A stretch of DNA of 10,602 nucleotides. Origin: CAZWZG01 sp964638245 (GTDB lineage: Bacteria > Pseudomonadota > Alphaproteobacteria > Rhodobacterales > Rhodobacteraceae). Positions 1 through 6,174 of this stretch are shown piece after piece (position 1 is the first letter of the stretch; each line of letters opens with the position of its first letter). The stretch covers positions 1-10,602 of the forward strand of contig CAZWZG010000108.1 in NCBI GenBank assembly GCA_964638245.1, read 5' to 3'. The notes beneath the pieces were generated by a model. The model worked only from the letters and a program-made list of their open reading frames with translations. It had not been told where the DNA came from and did not search any database. The translations under genes and the position numbers were made by a program.

Positions 1-36
1 GGCATCGGTGTCGAATTTGACGTCCTTAGCAGCCAT
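1..36 (-). CDS. groEL: Chaperonin GroEL, N-terminal 12 codons only
   Basis: The minus strand reads ATG at 36-34 and continues MAAKDVKFDTDA to the window edge, the typical beginning of alphaproteobacterial 60-kDa chaperonins. An AGGAG Shine-Dalgarno (46-50, minus) sits 9 nt upstream. The gene lies 42 bp downstream of groES on the same strand, the usual bicistronic groES-groEL order, so it should share the CIRCE-controlled promoter. GroEL forms the double-ring ATP-dependent folding chamber in the cytoplasm that GroES caps. Only the first residues are visible; nothing can be said about the rest, or whether other groEL copies exist. Confidence 0.93.
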   Translation of the reverse strand, partial: MAAKDVKFDTDA

Positions 37-78
37 TTCTGGTTTCTCCTGCTATGTGTTTCGGATTGAAGCGGTGTC

Positions 79-366
79 TCAGGCGTTGATGCCCAGGATG
101 TCGCTCTCTTTCATGATCAGAAGCTCTTCGCCGTCCAGCGTGATTTCAGTGCCGGACCATTTGCCGAAGAGGATCTTGTCGCCTGCTTTGACGGCCATCT
201 CGATGAGTTCGCCAGAGTCTTTGCGGGCGCCCGCGCCAACAGCAACAACTTCGCCCTCAGAGGGCTTTTCTTTGGCGCTATCAGGGATGATCAGCCCACC
301 AGCGGTTTTGTCGTCGCTTTCGACGCGACGCACCAGTACACGATCATGCAGCGGTGTGAATGCCAT
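79..366 (-). CDS. groES: Co-chaperonin GroES (10 kDa chaperonin)
   Basis: This 95-aa protein has the usual GroES length and is recognisable along its whole length: MAFTPLHDRVLVRR at the N terminus, TAGGLIIPDSAKEKP covering much of the mobile loop (about residues 17-33), EGEVVAVG in the core, and a C-terminal region ending near ESDILGINA. The hydrophobic LII of the mobile loop (25-27) is the part that docks on GroEL. GroES forms a heptameric lid on the GroEL ring in the cytoplasm. The start is fixed by AAGGAG (376-381, minus) 9 nt upstream of ATG. Transcription probably starts near 430, leaving a leader of about 65 nt that carries the CIRCE element. groEL follows after 42 bp. Confidence 0.97.
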   Translation of the reverse strand: MAFTPLHDRVLVRRVESDDKTAGGLIIPDSAKEKPSEGEVVAVGAGARKDSGELIEMAVKAGDKILFGKWSGTEITLDGEELLIMKESDILGINA

Positions 367-403
367 GTTTGAACGCTCCTTAAGTGTTCAGGTTTCTCTC
401 CTA

Positions 404-430
404 TTAGCACTCACCATTCCTGAGTGCTAA
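404..430. promoter_or_regulatory. CIRCE operator (HrcA binding site) upstream of groESL
   Basis: A perfect inverted repeat is present: TTAGCACTC (404-412), a 9-bp spacer, then GAGTGCTAA (422-430). This matches the canonical CIRCE element exactly, including spacer length. CIRCE is bound by the repressor HrcA, which releases under heat stress when GroEL is titrated by unfolded protein. It sits 37 bp upstream of the groES ATG and directly after the predicted -10 box, covering the likely start of transcription and the mRNA leader. No hrcA gene is in the window. Confidence 0.97.
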
Positions 431-437
431 CGGCGTG

Positions 438-466
438 TACCTAAGGAAGGCGATAGGGCGCGTCAA
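438..466 (-). promoter_or_regulatory. Candidate sigma-70 promoter of groESL
   Basis: On the minus strand, TTGACG (461-466) is followed by a 17-bp spacer and TAGGTA (438-443). The -35 box is strong and the -10 box is weak. Its placement makes transcription start at about 430-431, exactly at the edge of the CIRCE repeat, the arrangement expected for HrcA repression. This fit with CIRCE is the main support; a sigma-32-type promoter could overlap but I do not see a clear one. Confidence 0.55.
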
Positions 467-486
467 CCACTGAAGTCAGGAAAAAT

Positions 487-1149
487 TTAGGCCGCCTCGG
501 GCGCACCGAATACAGCAAGATCGGCGGCGCCCTTGGGGGTCAGAGCGTAGACGCCACGCTCGACCCGCTCAAACCAGCCATAGTGATCTGCAGCCATGAT
601 CGCGGTGGCCCTCGGCACCTCCGTCGCCTTGGCCACGTCGGCCCCTTTGGCCGGACCCCGATCAAGAAATGCCGCGATGCGAAGCGCATCCTGACGATAC
701 GCGGTCATGACCTGACCTCGCGTGCCACCGGTGTTCGGGTCGCCTACGCGGCGCGCGAACTCCCGCAACAGACGGCCCTGGCGTGTGGGCCGTTTGCGGG
801 GCGAATAGGGTGCCGGGTCAAGATGCGCTTCAACAAAGCCGTCCGAAAGGCGCACCGAAAGGATGCCCAGTCCCAAACGTCGGCAAAGCCCTGTCATCTC
901 TTTTAACGCCTTCAGAAATCGCCGTCCGCTGCCGCGCGGCACGGCGATATAGACGTCATCGCTGACCCCCTGCCGCGCGATGGCCTGGTGGATCAGGGCG
1001 AGCGAAAATCCGGTCTTGAGTTCAACGATCACGGGCGGTTCGTCGCCACGGCACGCCACGACATCCGCCGCGCCGATCTCGGCCTTGACGGAGTACCCCT
1101 GCCCTTCAAGAAACGACTTGATTGGCCCGTATAGCTCGGTTTCGCGCAT
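487..1149 (-). CDS. DUF2161 protein: predicted PD-(D/E)XK nuclease-like domain with C-terminal winged-helix-like region
   Basis: The protein has 220 aa from the ATG at 1149-1147; longer reading of the frame would run into ppaC on the other strand and has no family resemblance. Residues 1-110 resemble DUF2161 (Pfam PF09929), which Pfam describes as a putative PD-(D/E)XK phosphodiesterase. The expected core is visible: E24, D29 in GAADVV, then E43-L-K45 in VIVELKTG, followed by a helix with Q55 and Q60. Residues 147-212 look like a winged helix (helices, then RVERGVYALTPKG as wing), suggesting DNA binding. Lys/Arg are frequent at 118-135. The actual substrate is unknown; a role in DNA repair or processing is inference. 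It is followed by groES, which has its own promoter, so it is probably a single-gene unit. Family call is fairly sure; function is not. Confidence 0.85.
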   Translation of the reverse strand: MRETELYGPIKSFLEGQGYSVKAEIGAADVVACRGDEPPVIVELKTGFSLALIHQAIARQGVSDDVYIAVPRGSGRRFLKALKEMTGLCRRLGLGILSVRLSDGFVEAHLDPAPYSPRKRPTRQGRLLREFARRVGDPNTGGTRGQVMTAYRQDALRIAAFLDRGPAKGADVAKATEVPRATAIMAADHYGWFERVERGVYALTPKGAADLAVFGAPEAA

Positions 1150-1171
1150 TTTTTGTTCTGCTCTTTTCTCG

Positions 1172-1200
1172 ACTCTACTCCGACCGCCAGCCCCGATCAA
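1172..1200 (-). promoter_or_regulatory. Candidate promoter of the DUF2161 gene
   Basis: The minus strand has TTGATC (1195-1200), a 17-bp spacer and TAGAGT (1172-1177), each 4 of 6 to the sigma-70 consensus. Transcription would begin near 1165, leaving a leader of only about 15 nt with a weak AGAG ribosome-binding sequence (1161-1164) before the ATG at 1149. The short leader is a point against it. Confidence 0.3.
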
Positions 1201-1226
1201 TCGCGCCGACGCCGCTCCAAAGGTCC

Positions 1227-1295
1227 TCGAATATCCTCGGGGGGAGCGCGCAGCGCGCGCGGGGGGCAGACAGCCCCCTTTTAGGCGCGCGCGCC
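1227..1295. repeat. GC-rich intergenic element with palindromes in the DUF2161/ppaC divergent spacer
   Basis: The element begins with TCGAATATCCTC (1227-1238). A G run and alternating GCGCGC blocks (1246-1260) follow, then a GGGGGC...GCCCCC hairpin (1262-1278), and finally the perfect 12-bp palindrome GGCGCGCGCGCC (1284-1295). I recall similar AT-core-plus-GC-hairpin blocks between genes in Rhodobacterales genomes, so it may be a dispersed intergenic repeat. A related AT core occurs at 6142-6153, matching 9 of 12 positions. The rest of the 190-bp spacer (1150-1339) contains no gene that I can support. Confidence 0.5.
1262..1282 (+). terminator. Terminator-like hairpin in the ppaC leader region
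   Basis: GGGGGC (1262-1267), loop AGACA and GCCCCC (1273-1278) form a perfect 6-bp stem, followed by TTTT (1279-1282). On the plus strand this has the form of a short intrinsic terminator, although no plus-strand gene ends before it. It lies 57 bp before the ppaC start. It could attenuate ppaC, block stray transcription, or simply be part of the repeat element. The T run is short, so activity is doubtful. Confidence 0.35.
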
Positions 1296-1339
1296 TTGGT
1301 CTATGAGGGCGCAAAATCCAATCACGCTCGAGGAATTCC

Positions 1340-2260
1340 ATGACCATCCAGGTTTTCGGCCACAAGGCCCCCGACACCGACGCAACCGGCTCTGCCATCA
1401 TCTGGGCTTGGTATTTGAGCGAAATCAAAGGTCAACCGGCGGAACCAAAGCTTTTGGGTGAGCCCAACACCGAAGCCGCTTTCGTTCTGGACCGCTGGTC
1501 GCTTGAGAAACCCGCCATCATCGAAGACGTCGCCGAAGGTGCGGACGTTGTTGTCGTGGACACCAATAACGTCGCCGAACTGCCGCCCTCCATCAACGAG
1601 GCCAACGTGATCGAAGTCATCGATCACCACCTGTTACAAGGCGGGTTGAAAACCAAGGGCCCGATCACGATCACGATCCGCCCGCTTGCCTGCACGGCGA
1701 CGGTCATGCATGACCTGATGGGCGACGATGCCGCCAAAATGCCAGAAGCGATCAAGGGCACAATGCTGTCCTGCATCCTGTCGGACACCCTGGAATTCCG
1801 CTCGCCGACAACAACGGACACGGACAAGGCGCTGGCACAATCGCTCGCCGCTGACCTCGGGATCGACCTGTCGGCTTACGCCACCGAGATGTTCGAAGCG
1901 AAATCGGATGTCTCGGCGTTTTCGGATGCCGAACTGATCCGCATGGATTCCAAGGAATACGAAGTGGGCGGCAAGAAATTCCGCGTCTCCGTGCTCGAAA
2001 CAACCGCGCCCAAGATCGTGCTCGACCGCAAGGCGTCTCTGATGGACAGCATGCCCGGTGTCGCTTCAGAAGACGGCGTCGACGAGGTTCTGCTTTTCGT
2101 GGTCGACATCCTTGCCGAAGAAGCCACGCTTCTGGTGCCAAATGACACGGTGAAAGCCGTTGCCGAGAAAAGCTTTGCGGCCTCCGTATCCGGTGACACC
2201 GTTGTTTTGCCGGGAATCATGAGCCGCAAGAAACAGATCATCCCGAATCTGGCGCTCTAG
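1340..2260 (+). CDS. ppaC: Manganese-dependent inorganic pyrophosphatase (family II)
   Basis: This cytoplasmic enzyme hydrolyses pyrophosphate to two phosphates and so pulls nucleic-acid and aminoacyl-tRNA synthesis forward. The 306-aa length is normal for family II. All signature motifs of this DHH-superfamily enzyme are present: GHKAPDTDA (H8, D12, D14), VVDTNN (D74), DHH (95-97), SDT (D149), and the C-terminal SRKKQ (295-299), whose basic residues bind substrate. The first domain (about 1-190) carries the metal site and the second closes over it. The start is supported by GAGGA (1330-1334), 5 nt before ATG. The gene is divergent from the DUF2161 gene and converges with the TraB-like gene, so it is probably monocistronic. 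Family II enzymes are a minority among Proteobacteria, where soluble family I is commoner. Confidence 0.97.
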   Translation: MTIQVFGHKAPDTDATGSAIIWAWYLSEIKGQPAEPKLLGEPNTEAAFVLDRWSLEKPAIIEDVAEGADVVVVDTNNVAELPPSINEANVIEVIDHHLLQGGLKTKGPITITIRPLACTATVMHDLMGDDAAKMPEAIKGTMLSCILSDTLEFRSPTTTDTDKALAQSLAADLGIDLSAYATEMFEAKSDVSAFSDAELIRMDSKEYEVGGKKFRVSVLETTAPKIVLDRKASLMDSMPGVASEDGVDEVLLFVVDILAEEATLLVPNDTVKAVAEKSFAASVSGDTVVLPGIMSRKKQIIPNLAL

Positions 2261-2264
2261 GGCG

Positions 2265-2957
2265 TCACATCGGGAACACGGTCATCCAGAAACTCTCTGT
2301 CGGCGCAAAATCAGGGAGCGCTCGAACGACCGCGGGCATATGGGCCGCGCCGTAGACGATGCCGATCCGAACCGGACGCTGTGCGTTGGCCTCAAGGGCA
2401 GCGCGCAGCGCTGCGATAAGAATAGTGTCGCGCTGATCTCTGATCAGTGCGTCCATCGGATCAAGCACGCCCCCTGCACTGAGCACACGTTCGCGCGATG
2501 GCAAGTCCGTCGTGTTCATTCGTTTGGCCAATTTGGCCCGGGTGCCTGTCAGACGCAGCCAAAGCGCAACGAGTGTGACTGCGATGGGCACCCACACTTT
2601 CAAAGAGCGCGGCACGCCTGCCCAAGCGGCCTCGAAGTCTTCAGGTTTCATATCGGCGTGGACCACCTTGATGCCAGCCTTCTCAAGAGTGGGCCCGATT
2701 TGCGGCTGAACCACCAACCCAAGTCGCCGCAGCGGCAGCCATCGGTAGACCCGCGTGAGCGCCCGGGTCGTTGGCGACCTGATACCTTCAAGAAGGACGA
2801 TGTCCATTTGCAGCAAGTCCGCCGTCACGCCTTCATAGAATGACGCCTCGCCGACATGAACCATCGGAAACAACGTAACTTCAGCGGCGTGTTCATGGCT
2901 TTTCAAGACGTGTTTCGCCGACCTTAACCCTAGAATGGATCGCTCAAGAAACTGCAT
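2265..2957 (-). CDS. TraB/GumN-family-like protein with a membrane segment
   Basis: The 230-aa protein shows the pattern of the TraB/PrgY/GumN family (Pfam PF01963): an N-terminal strand followed by FPMVHVGE (H34, E38), an acidic LLEG (E57), an RD pair before a helix (R176, D177), and the C-terminal VYGAAHMPAV (G203, H206). The conserved His and Glu resemble a metal site and some relatives are proposed metalloproteases; activity here is unproven. A hydrophobic stretch at about residues 119-136 (VWVPIAVTLVALWLRL) could span the membrane or be a buried helix; no signal peptide is seen. GAGG lies 6 nt upstream of the ATG. The stop is 4 bp from the ppaC stop, tail to tail, and the start is divergent from the cyclotransferase gene. 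Family call is moderate. Confidence 0.72.
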   Translation of the reverse strand: MQFLERSILGLRSAKHVLKSHEHAAEVTLFPMVHVGEASFYEGVTADLLQMDIVLLEGIRSPTTRALTRVYRWLPLRRLGLVVQPQIGPTLEKAGIKVVHADMKPEDFEAAWAGVPRSLKVWVPIAVTLVALWLRLTGTRAKLAKRMNTTDLPSRERVLSAGGVLDPMDALIRDQRDTILIAALRAALEANAQRPVRIGIVYGAAHMPAVVRALPDFAPTESFWMTVFPM

Positions 2958-3025
2958 TCAAAACCTCGCGCCCTTCTGCGAACCGTTGTAGAGGGGACAA
3001 AGATCAAGGGACAGATAAGACCGCC

Positions 3026-3745
3026 GTGGAAGACCCCTTTGCCCATCACCCCGGGCTGCGCGACCTCGTTACGCCGCCCGAGGACAGCTTCTTTCGCGAT
3101 TTCGAGCCGCGCGACCTGCTGGAAGACATCCGCAAGAAGGGTATGAACCCGCCGTTTTTCACCGCCGAGGAACGGGAGGCGGCCCGGCGCGACGCGCTGG
3201 ACGACCACGACGGCGATCTTTGGGTTTTCGCCTACGGATCCCTGATGTGGGACCCCGGCGTGCTTTTTGATGAACTGCGCCGCGCTTATGCGCCATGCCA
3301 CGAGCGCCGCTTTATCCTCCGCGACATCTGGGGCGCACGCGGGACCCTGGAGCGGCCTGGATTGATGGCTGCGCTTGACGAAGGCGACGGGTGCCACGGC
3401 CTCGCCTTTCGCATCCCCGCCGCGCGTGTCGAGGATGAAACCCGCCGCCTCTGGGCACGCGAAGCCCCCGCGCCGGGTTACATCCCGCGCATGATAACCG
3501 TCGCCCATGACGCAGGCGAGGTGCAGGCGCTGGCGTTTCTTGCCGACCATGACACTGAGAACATGTTCCCCGACATGCCTCGTGCCACGCAAGTGAACTA
3601 CCTTGCCACGGGAACCGGCTTTCTCGGGGCGAGTTATGACTATATCCGCAACCTTGCCGACCACTTCAACGCGCTTGGCATTAAAGACGCCCATGTGACC
3701 GACCTTCTCGCTGAGGTCGAAGAAAGAAGGCAGAGCCTCTCATGA
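3026..3745 (+). CDS. ChaC-like gamma-glutamylcyclotransferase
   Basis: The product (239 aa) belongs to the ChaC-type gamma-glutamylcyclotransferases (Pfam PF04752), which release 5-oxoproline from gamma-glutamyl compounds; the ChaC branch acts on glutathione. The fold begins at VFAYGSLMWDP, where YGSL (70-73) binds the substrate. ERRFILRDIWGARGT (93-107) and CHGLAFRIP (123-131) follow, and E146 in LWAREAPAPGY occupies the place of the catalytic Glu. About 64 residues precede the core, an extension rich in acidic and aromatic residues. The start is GTG at 3026 with no good ribosome-binding site (AAGGGA at 3006-3011 is 14 nt away); ATG at 3143 would remove 39 residues but keep the domain. The downstream HAD gene overlaps by ATGA, so the two are probably translationally coupled. 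Confidence 0.88.
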   Translation: MEDPFAHHPGLRDLVTPPEDSFFRDFEPRDLLEDIRKKGMNPPFFTAEEREAARRDALDDHDGDLWVFAYGSLMWDPGVLFDELRRAYAPCHERRFILRDIWGARGTLERPGLMAALDEGDGCHGLAFRIPAARVEDETRRLWAREAPAPGYIPRMITVAHDAGEVQALAFLADHDTENMFPDMPRATQVNYLATGTGFLGASYDYIRNLADHFNALGIKDAHVTDLLAEVEERRQSLS

Positions 3746-4614
3746 CCCAGATCGTTTCCAATCTTGCCGAGGTCTCGGACCGCTACGATGCCGTGCTGTG
3801 CGATCTGTGGGGGTGCCTCCACAACGGTGTCTTTGCTTTCCCCGAAGCGGTGGCCGCACTTCAGGCCTATCGCGCTCAAGGCGGAACAGTCGTTCTTTTG
3901 ACGAACGCCCCAAGGGCGCGCAGCCTTGTTGCCGAGCATCTGGACGCCCTGCAGGTGCCGCGCGACGCCTGGGACACGATCGCCACCTCGGGTGACAGCG
4001 CGCGCGCCGCCATGTTCCGCGGCGTGGTGGGCCAAAAGGTCTATTTCATCGGCGAGGACCGCGACCATGGGTTCTTCGACCCTCTCAAGGTCGTCGATGA
4101 CCCTGTCGACATCACCCGCGTTCCTTTGGACCAGGCCGAGGGCATTGTCTGCACAGGCCCATTCGACCGCCTTGCCGACCCGGACGTCAACCGCGCAGAC
4201 TTTCTTTATGCCAAGCAAAAGGGGCTGAAGTTTCTCTGCGCCAACCCCGATATTGTCGTCGACCGCGGCGAGACCCGTGAATGGTGTGCTGGCGCATTGG
4301 CAGCACTCTATACCGAGATGGGCGGCGAAAGCCTCTACTTCGGCAAACCCCATCCCGGCGTCTATGATCTCAGCCGCGCGCGCCTGCGCGAATTGGGCAA
4401 GGACATTCCCGATGCGCGCGTTCTGGCGATCGGCGACGGCATCAACACGGACATCAAGGGTGCCATAGGCGAAGACATTGATTCGATGTTTGTCACGGGC
4501 GGCCTTGCTGCGGAAGAAACCGCCACGCAAACGGACCCGGATCCGGCATTGTTGGAAACATTCCTCGGCAACGCCATGCTTTCCCCGACGTACGCGATCG
4601 GAAAGCTGCGCTGA
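3742..4614 (+). CDS. HAD-superfamily class IIA hydrolase, TIGR01459 type
   Basis: This 290-aa protein is a NagD-like HAD phosphatase of the TIGR01459 group. Motif I is LCDLWGCLHNG with nucleophile D21; motif II is LLTNAP (T54, N55); the class IIA cap domain occupies about residues 85-185; motif III lysine is K202 in YFGKPHPG; motif IV is AIGDGINTDIKG (D232, D237). At D+2, where most HAD phosphatases have the Asp general acid, there is W23. The start ATG overlaps the preceding stop (ATGA), with GAAGG about 11 nt upstream. No substrate is established for the family. It is followed 89 bp later by maoC and then ribF; the proximity to RibF allows, but does not show, a role with flavin phosphates. 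Family call is firm, substrate unknown. Confidence 0.93.
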   Translation: MTQIVSNLAEVSDRYDAVLCDLWGCLHNGVFAFPEAVAALQAYRAQGGTVVLLTNAPRARSLVAEHLDALQVPRDAWDTIATSGDSARAAMFRGVVGQKVYFIGEDRDHGFFDPLKVVDDPVDITRVPLDQAEGIVCTGPFDRLADPDVNRADFLYAKQKGLKFLCANPDIVVDRGETREWCAGALAALYTEMGGESLYFGKPHPGVYDLSRARLRELGKDIPDARVLAIGDGINTDIKGAIGEDIDSMFVTGGLAAEETATQTDPDPALLETFLGNAMLSPTYAIGKLR

Positions 4615-4703
4615 GCCAGTTTGCTCTGGACTTTTCGCGCTCGCAGCGTAATTATATTGCCGAGCGAACCCGCTCAATGTGATATTATTGCGAGGCCGCC
4701 CGG

Positions 4704-5147
4704 ATGTTGGACAATATGCCCCGAGGCACGATCGTCATCGAAGAGATGGAAATCGGCATGAACCGCTATGTCGAAAAGACCATCACAGACCGCGATATCG
4801 AGCTTTTTGCCGAGGTCTCGACCGACCACAATCCAGTGCATCTCGACGACGACTACGCCCGCGACACGATCTTTGAGGGGCGCATCGCGCACGGTATGCT
4901 GACGGCTGGCCTGATCTCGGCCGTGATCGGAGAGCAACTGCCCGGCCATGGTTCGGTCTACCTTGGCCAATCGCTCAAATTCAAAGCCCCCGTGCGCCCC
5001 GGCGACCGGGTGCGCGCAGAGGTGACAGTGCGCGAAATCGACTACGCAAAGCGGCGCGTCACGCTCGATTGCCTCTGCTCGATCAAGGACAAGCCTGTGC
5101 TGACAGGAGAGGCTCTGGTCCTAGCCCCATCCGCCCGCTTCGACTGA
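4704..5147 (+). CDS. MaoC-family (R)-specific enoyl-CoA hydratase-like protein
   Basis: The 147-aa protein is a single hot-dog domain of the MaoC/hydratase-2 family, which adds water to trans-2-enoyl-CoA to give (R)-3-hydroxyacyl-CoA. The hydratase-2 signature is intact: FAEVSTDHNPVHLD contains D41 and H46, the catalytic dyad position of PhaJ, followed by FEGRIAHGML (57-66). KFKAPVRPGD (92-101) is the other conserved family segment. Substrates could be fatty-acid or polyhydroxyalkanoate intermediates or a non-fatty acyl-CoA. The start chosen is ATG 4704 with GAGG 8 nt upstream; ATG 4746 (M15) is a possible shorter start that keeps the domain. The 89-bp spacer before it (4615-4703) contains a small GAGCG-AACC-CGCTC hairpin (4662-4675) and an AT-rich TATATT (4653-4658) that might be a -10 box without a convincing -35. 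Confidence 0.92.
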   Translation: MLDNMPRGTIVIEEMEIGMNRYVEKTITDRDIELFAEVSTDHNPVHLDDDYARDTIFEGRIAHGMLTAGLISAVIGEQLPGHGSVYLGQSLKFKAPVRPGDRVRAEVTVREIDYAKRRVTLDCLCSIKDKPVLTGEALVLAPSARFD

Positions 5148-5189
5148 GGCATCTTGCACCGCGCCCCGCCGCGCGCTAGGCCGCGCTGG

Positions 5190-6125
5190 ATGCAGGTGTT
5201 CACGACATATACCGGACTGGATGAGGCCGCACGCGGCGCCGCCGTGGCGATCGGTAACTTTGATGGCGTGCACCTTGGCCATCAAGCGATCCTCGTGGCT
5301 GCGCGCGATCAAGCGGACCGGATGAATGCCCCCTTGGGCGTCCTGACGTTCGAGCCCCATCCACGCAGCTTTTTCCGACCTGATGACGCGCCTTTCAGGC
5401 TCATGAACGCCGCGGCCAAGGCCCATCGCCTTGAAAAGCTTGGCGTCGACGTCCTCTTTCAGGTTCCGTTCGATGCGGATTTTGCCGCGCTGAGCGCGGA
5501 GGCGTTTTGCAAGGATGTCCTGCAAGACGGACTAGGGGCGACCCATGTCGTCGTCGGTCAGGACTTCCACTTTGGCAAGGACAGAACCGGTGAGGCGTCC
5601 AGCCTGTCCGATTTCGGCAAAACGATGGGCTTTGGCGCTACGGTCGCACCGCTCGTCGCCCTTGATGCCCACGAAGTCTCGTCCACTCGCATCCGCGCCG
5701 CCTTGGCGGACGCGCGCCCCGAAGACGCCGCTGCGATGCTTGGCCATGCGCACCATATCGAAGGCCCCGTGCTCCACGGCGAAAAGCGCGGGCGCGAGCT
5801 TGGATATCCAACCGCAAACATGAGCCTTGAGGGCCTGCATTTGCCTGCTTTTGGTGTTTACGCGGTCGAGATCGATATCCTGACCGGCCCCGACACCGGA
5901 CGCCATATTGGCGTGGCATCCCTGGGCGTGCGTCCGATGTTTGGCGAAAACACACCCAACCTTGAAACCCATATCTTCGACTTTTCGGGCGACCTTTACG
6001 GACAAACATTGTCCGTCGCGCTTGTCTCTTACCTGCGCGGCGAAGAAAAATTCGACGGCCTTGACGCGCTCATCACCCAGATGGACGCCGACAGCGCTGA
6101 AGCCCGCCGCCGCTTGGGGCGTTGA
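5190..6125 (+). CDS. ribF: Bifunctional riboflavin kinase / FAD synthetase
   Basis: RibF phosphorylates riboflavin to FMN and adenylylates FMN to FAD in the cytoplasm. From ATG 5190 the protein has 311 aa, normal for the family. The N-terminal FAD-synthetase domain shows GNFDGVHLGH (22-31), TFEPHP (53-58), VVGQDFHFG (121-129) and SSTRIR (164-169). The C-terminal riboflavin kinase domain shows GYPTAN (205-210), NLETHIFDF with catalytic Glu E259, and YLRGEEKF (281-288). A TTG at 5154 would add 12 residues rich in Arg and Pro that have no family match and no ribosome-binding site, so I prefer ATG 5190, which has only a weak upstream TAGG. It lies 42 bp after maoC and 49 bp before the YcgN-type gene, probably in one transcription unit. 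Confidence 0.97.
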   Translation: MQVFTTYTGLDEAARGAAVAIGNFDGVHLGHQAILVAARDQADRMNAPLGVLTFEPHPRSFFRPDDAPFRLMNAAAKAHRLEKLGVDVLFQVPFDADFAALSAEAFCKDVLQDGLGATHVVVGQDFHFGKDRTGEASSLSDFGKTMGFGATVAPLVALDAHEVSSTRIRAALADARPEDAAAMLGHAHHIEGPVLHGEKRGRELGYPTANMSLEGLHLPAFGVYAVEIDILTGPDTGRHIGVASLGVRPMFGENTPNLETHIFDFSGDLYGQTLSVALVSYLRGEEKFDGLDALITQMDADSAEARRRLGR

Positions 6126-6141
6126 TCGCGCCTTCTTCTTG

Positions 6142-6163
6142 TTGAAAATACTCCCGCCGGAGG
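6142..6163 (+). repeat. Short intergenic element with a CTCC/GGAG hairpin containing the ribosome-binding site
   Basis: TTGAAAATACTC (6142-6153) resembles the AT core at 1227-1238 at 9 of 12 positions. The arms CTCC (6151-6154) and GGAG (6159-6162) can form a small hairpin with loop CGCC. GGAGG (6159-6163) is also the only good Shine-Dalgarno for the following gene, at 11 nt from its ATG. From memory, similar TTGAAAATACTC sequences are common between Rhodobacterales genes. Confidence 0.4.
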
Positions 6164-6174
6164 CATGCATCCAA

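Noticed and set aside
1150..1428. Upstream extension of the DUF2161 frame to 313 codons
   Set aside because: It would overlap the start of ppaC, translates the GC-repeat into low-complexity residues, and the family alignment begins at MRETELYG.
4627..4658. Promoter before maoC (TGGACT ... TATATT)
   Set aside because: The -10-like box is good but the spacing of 20 bp to the -35-like box is too long, so it is not reported as a feature.
3640..4677. 345-codon open frame on the minus strand opposite the HAD gene
   Set aside because: It is a shadow of high-GC codon use in the HAD gene; the product has no recognisable domain and the plus strand encodes a clear family protein.
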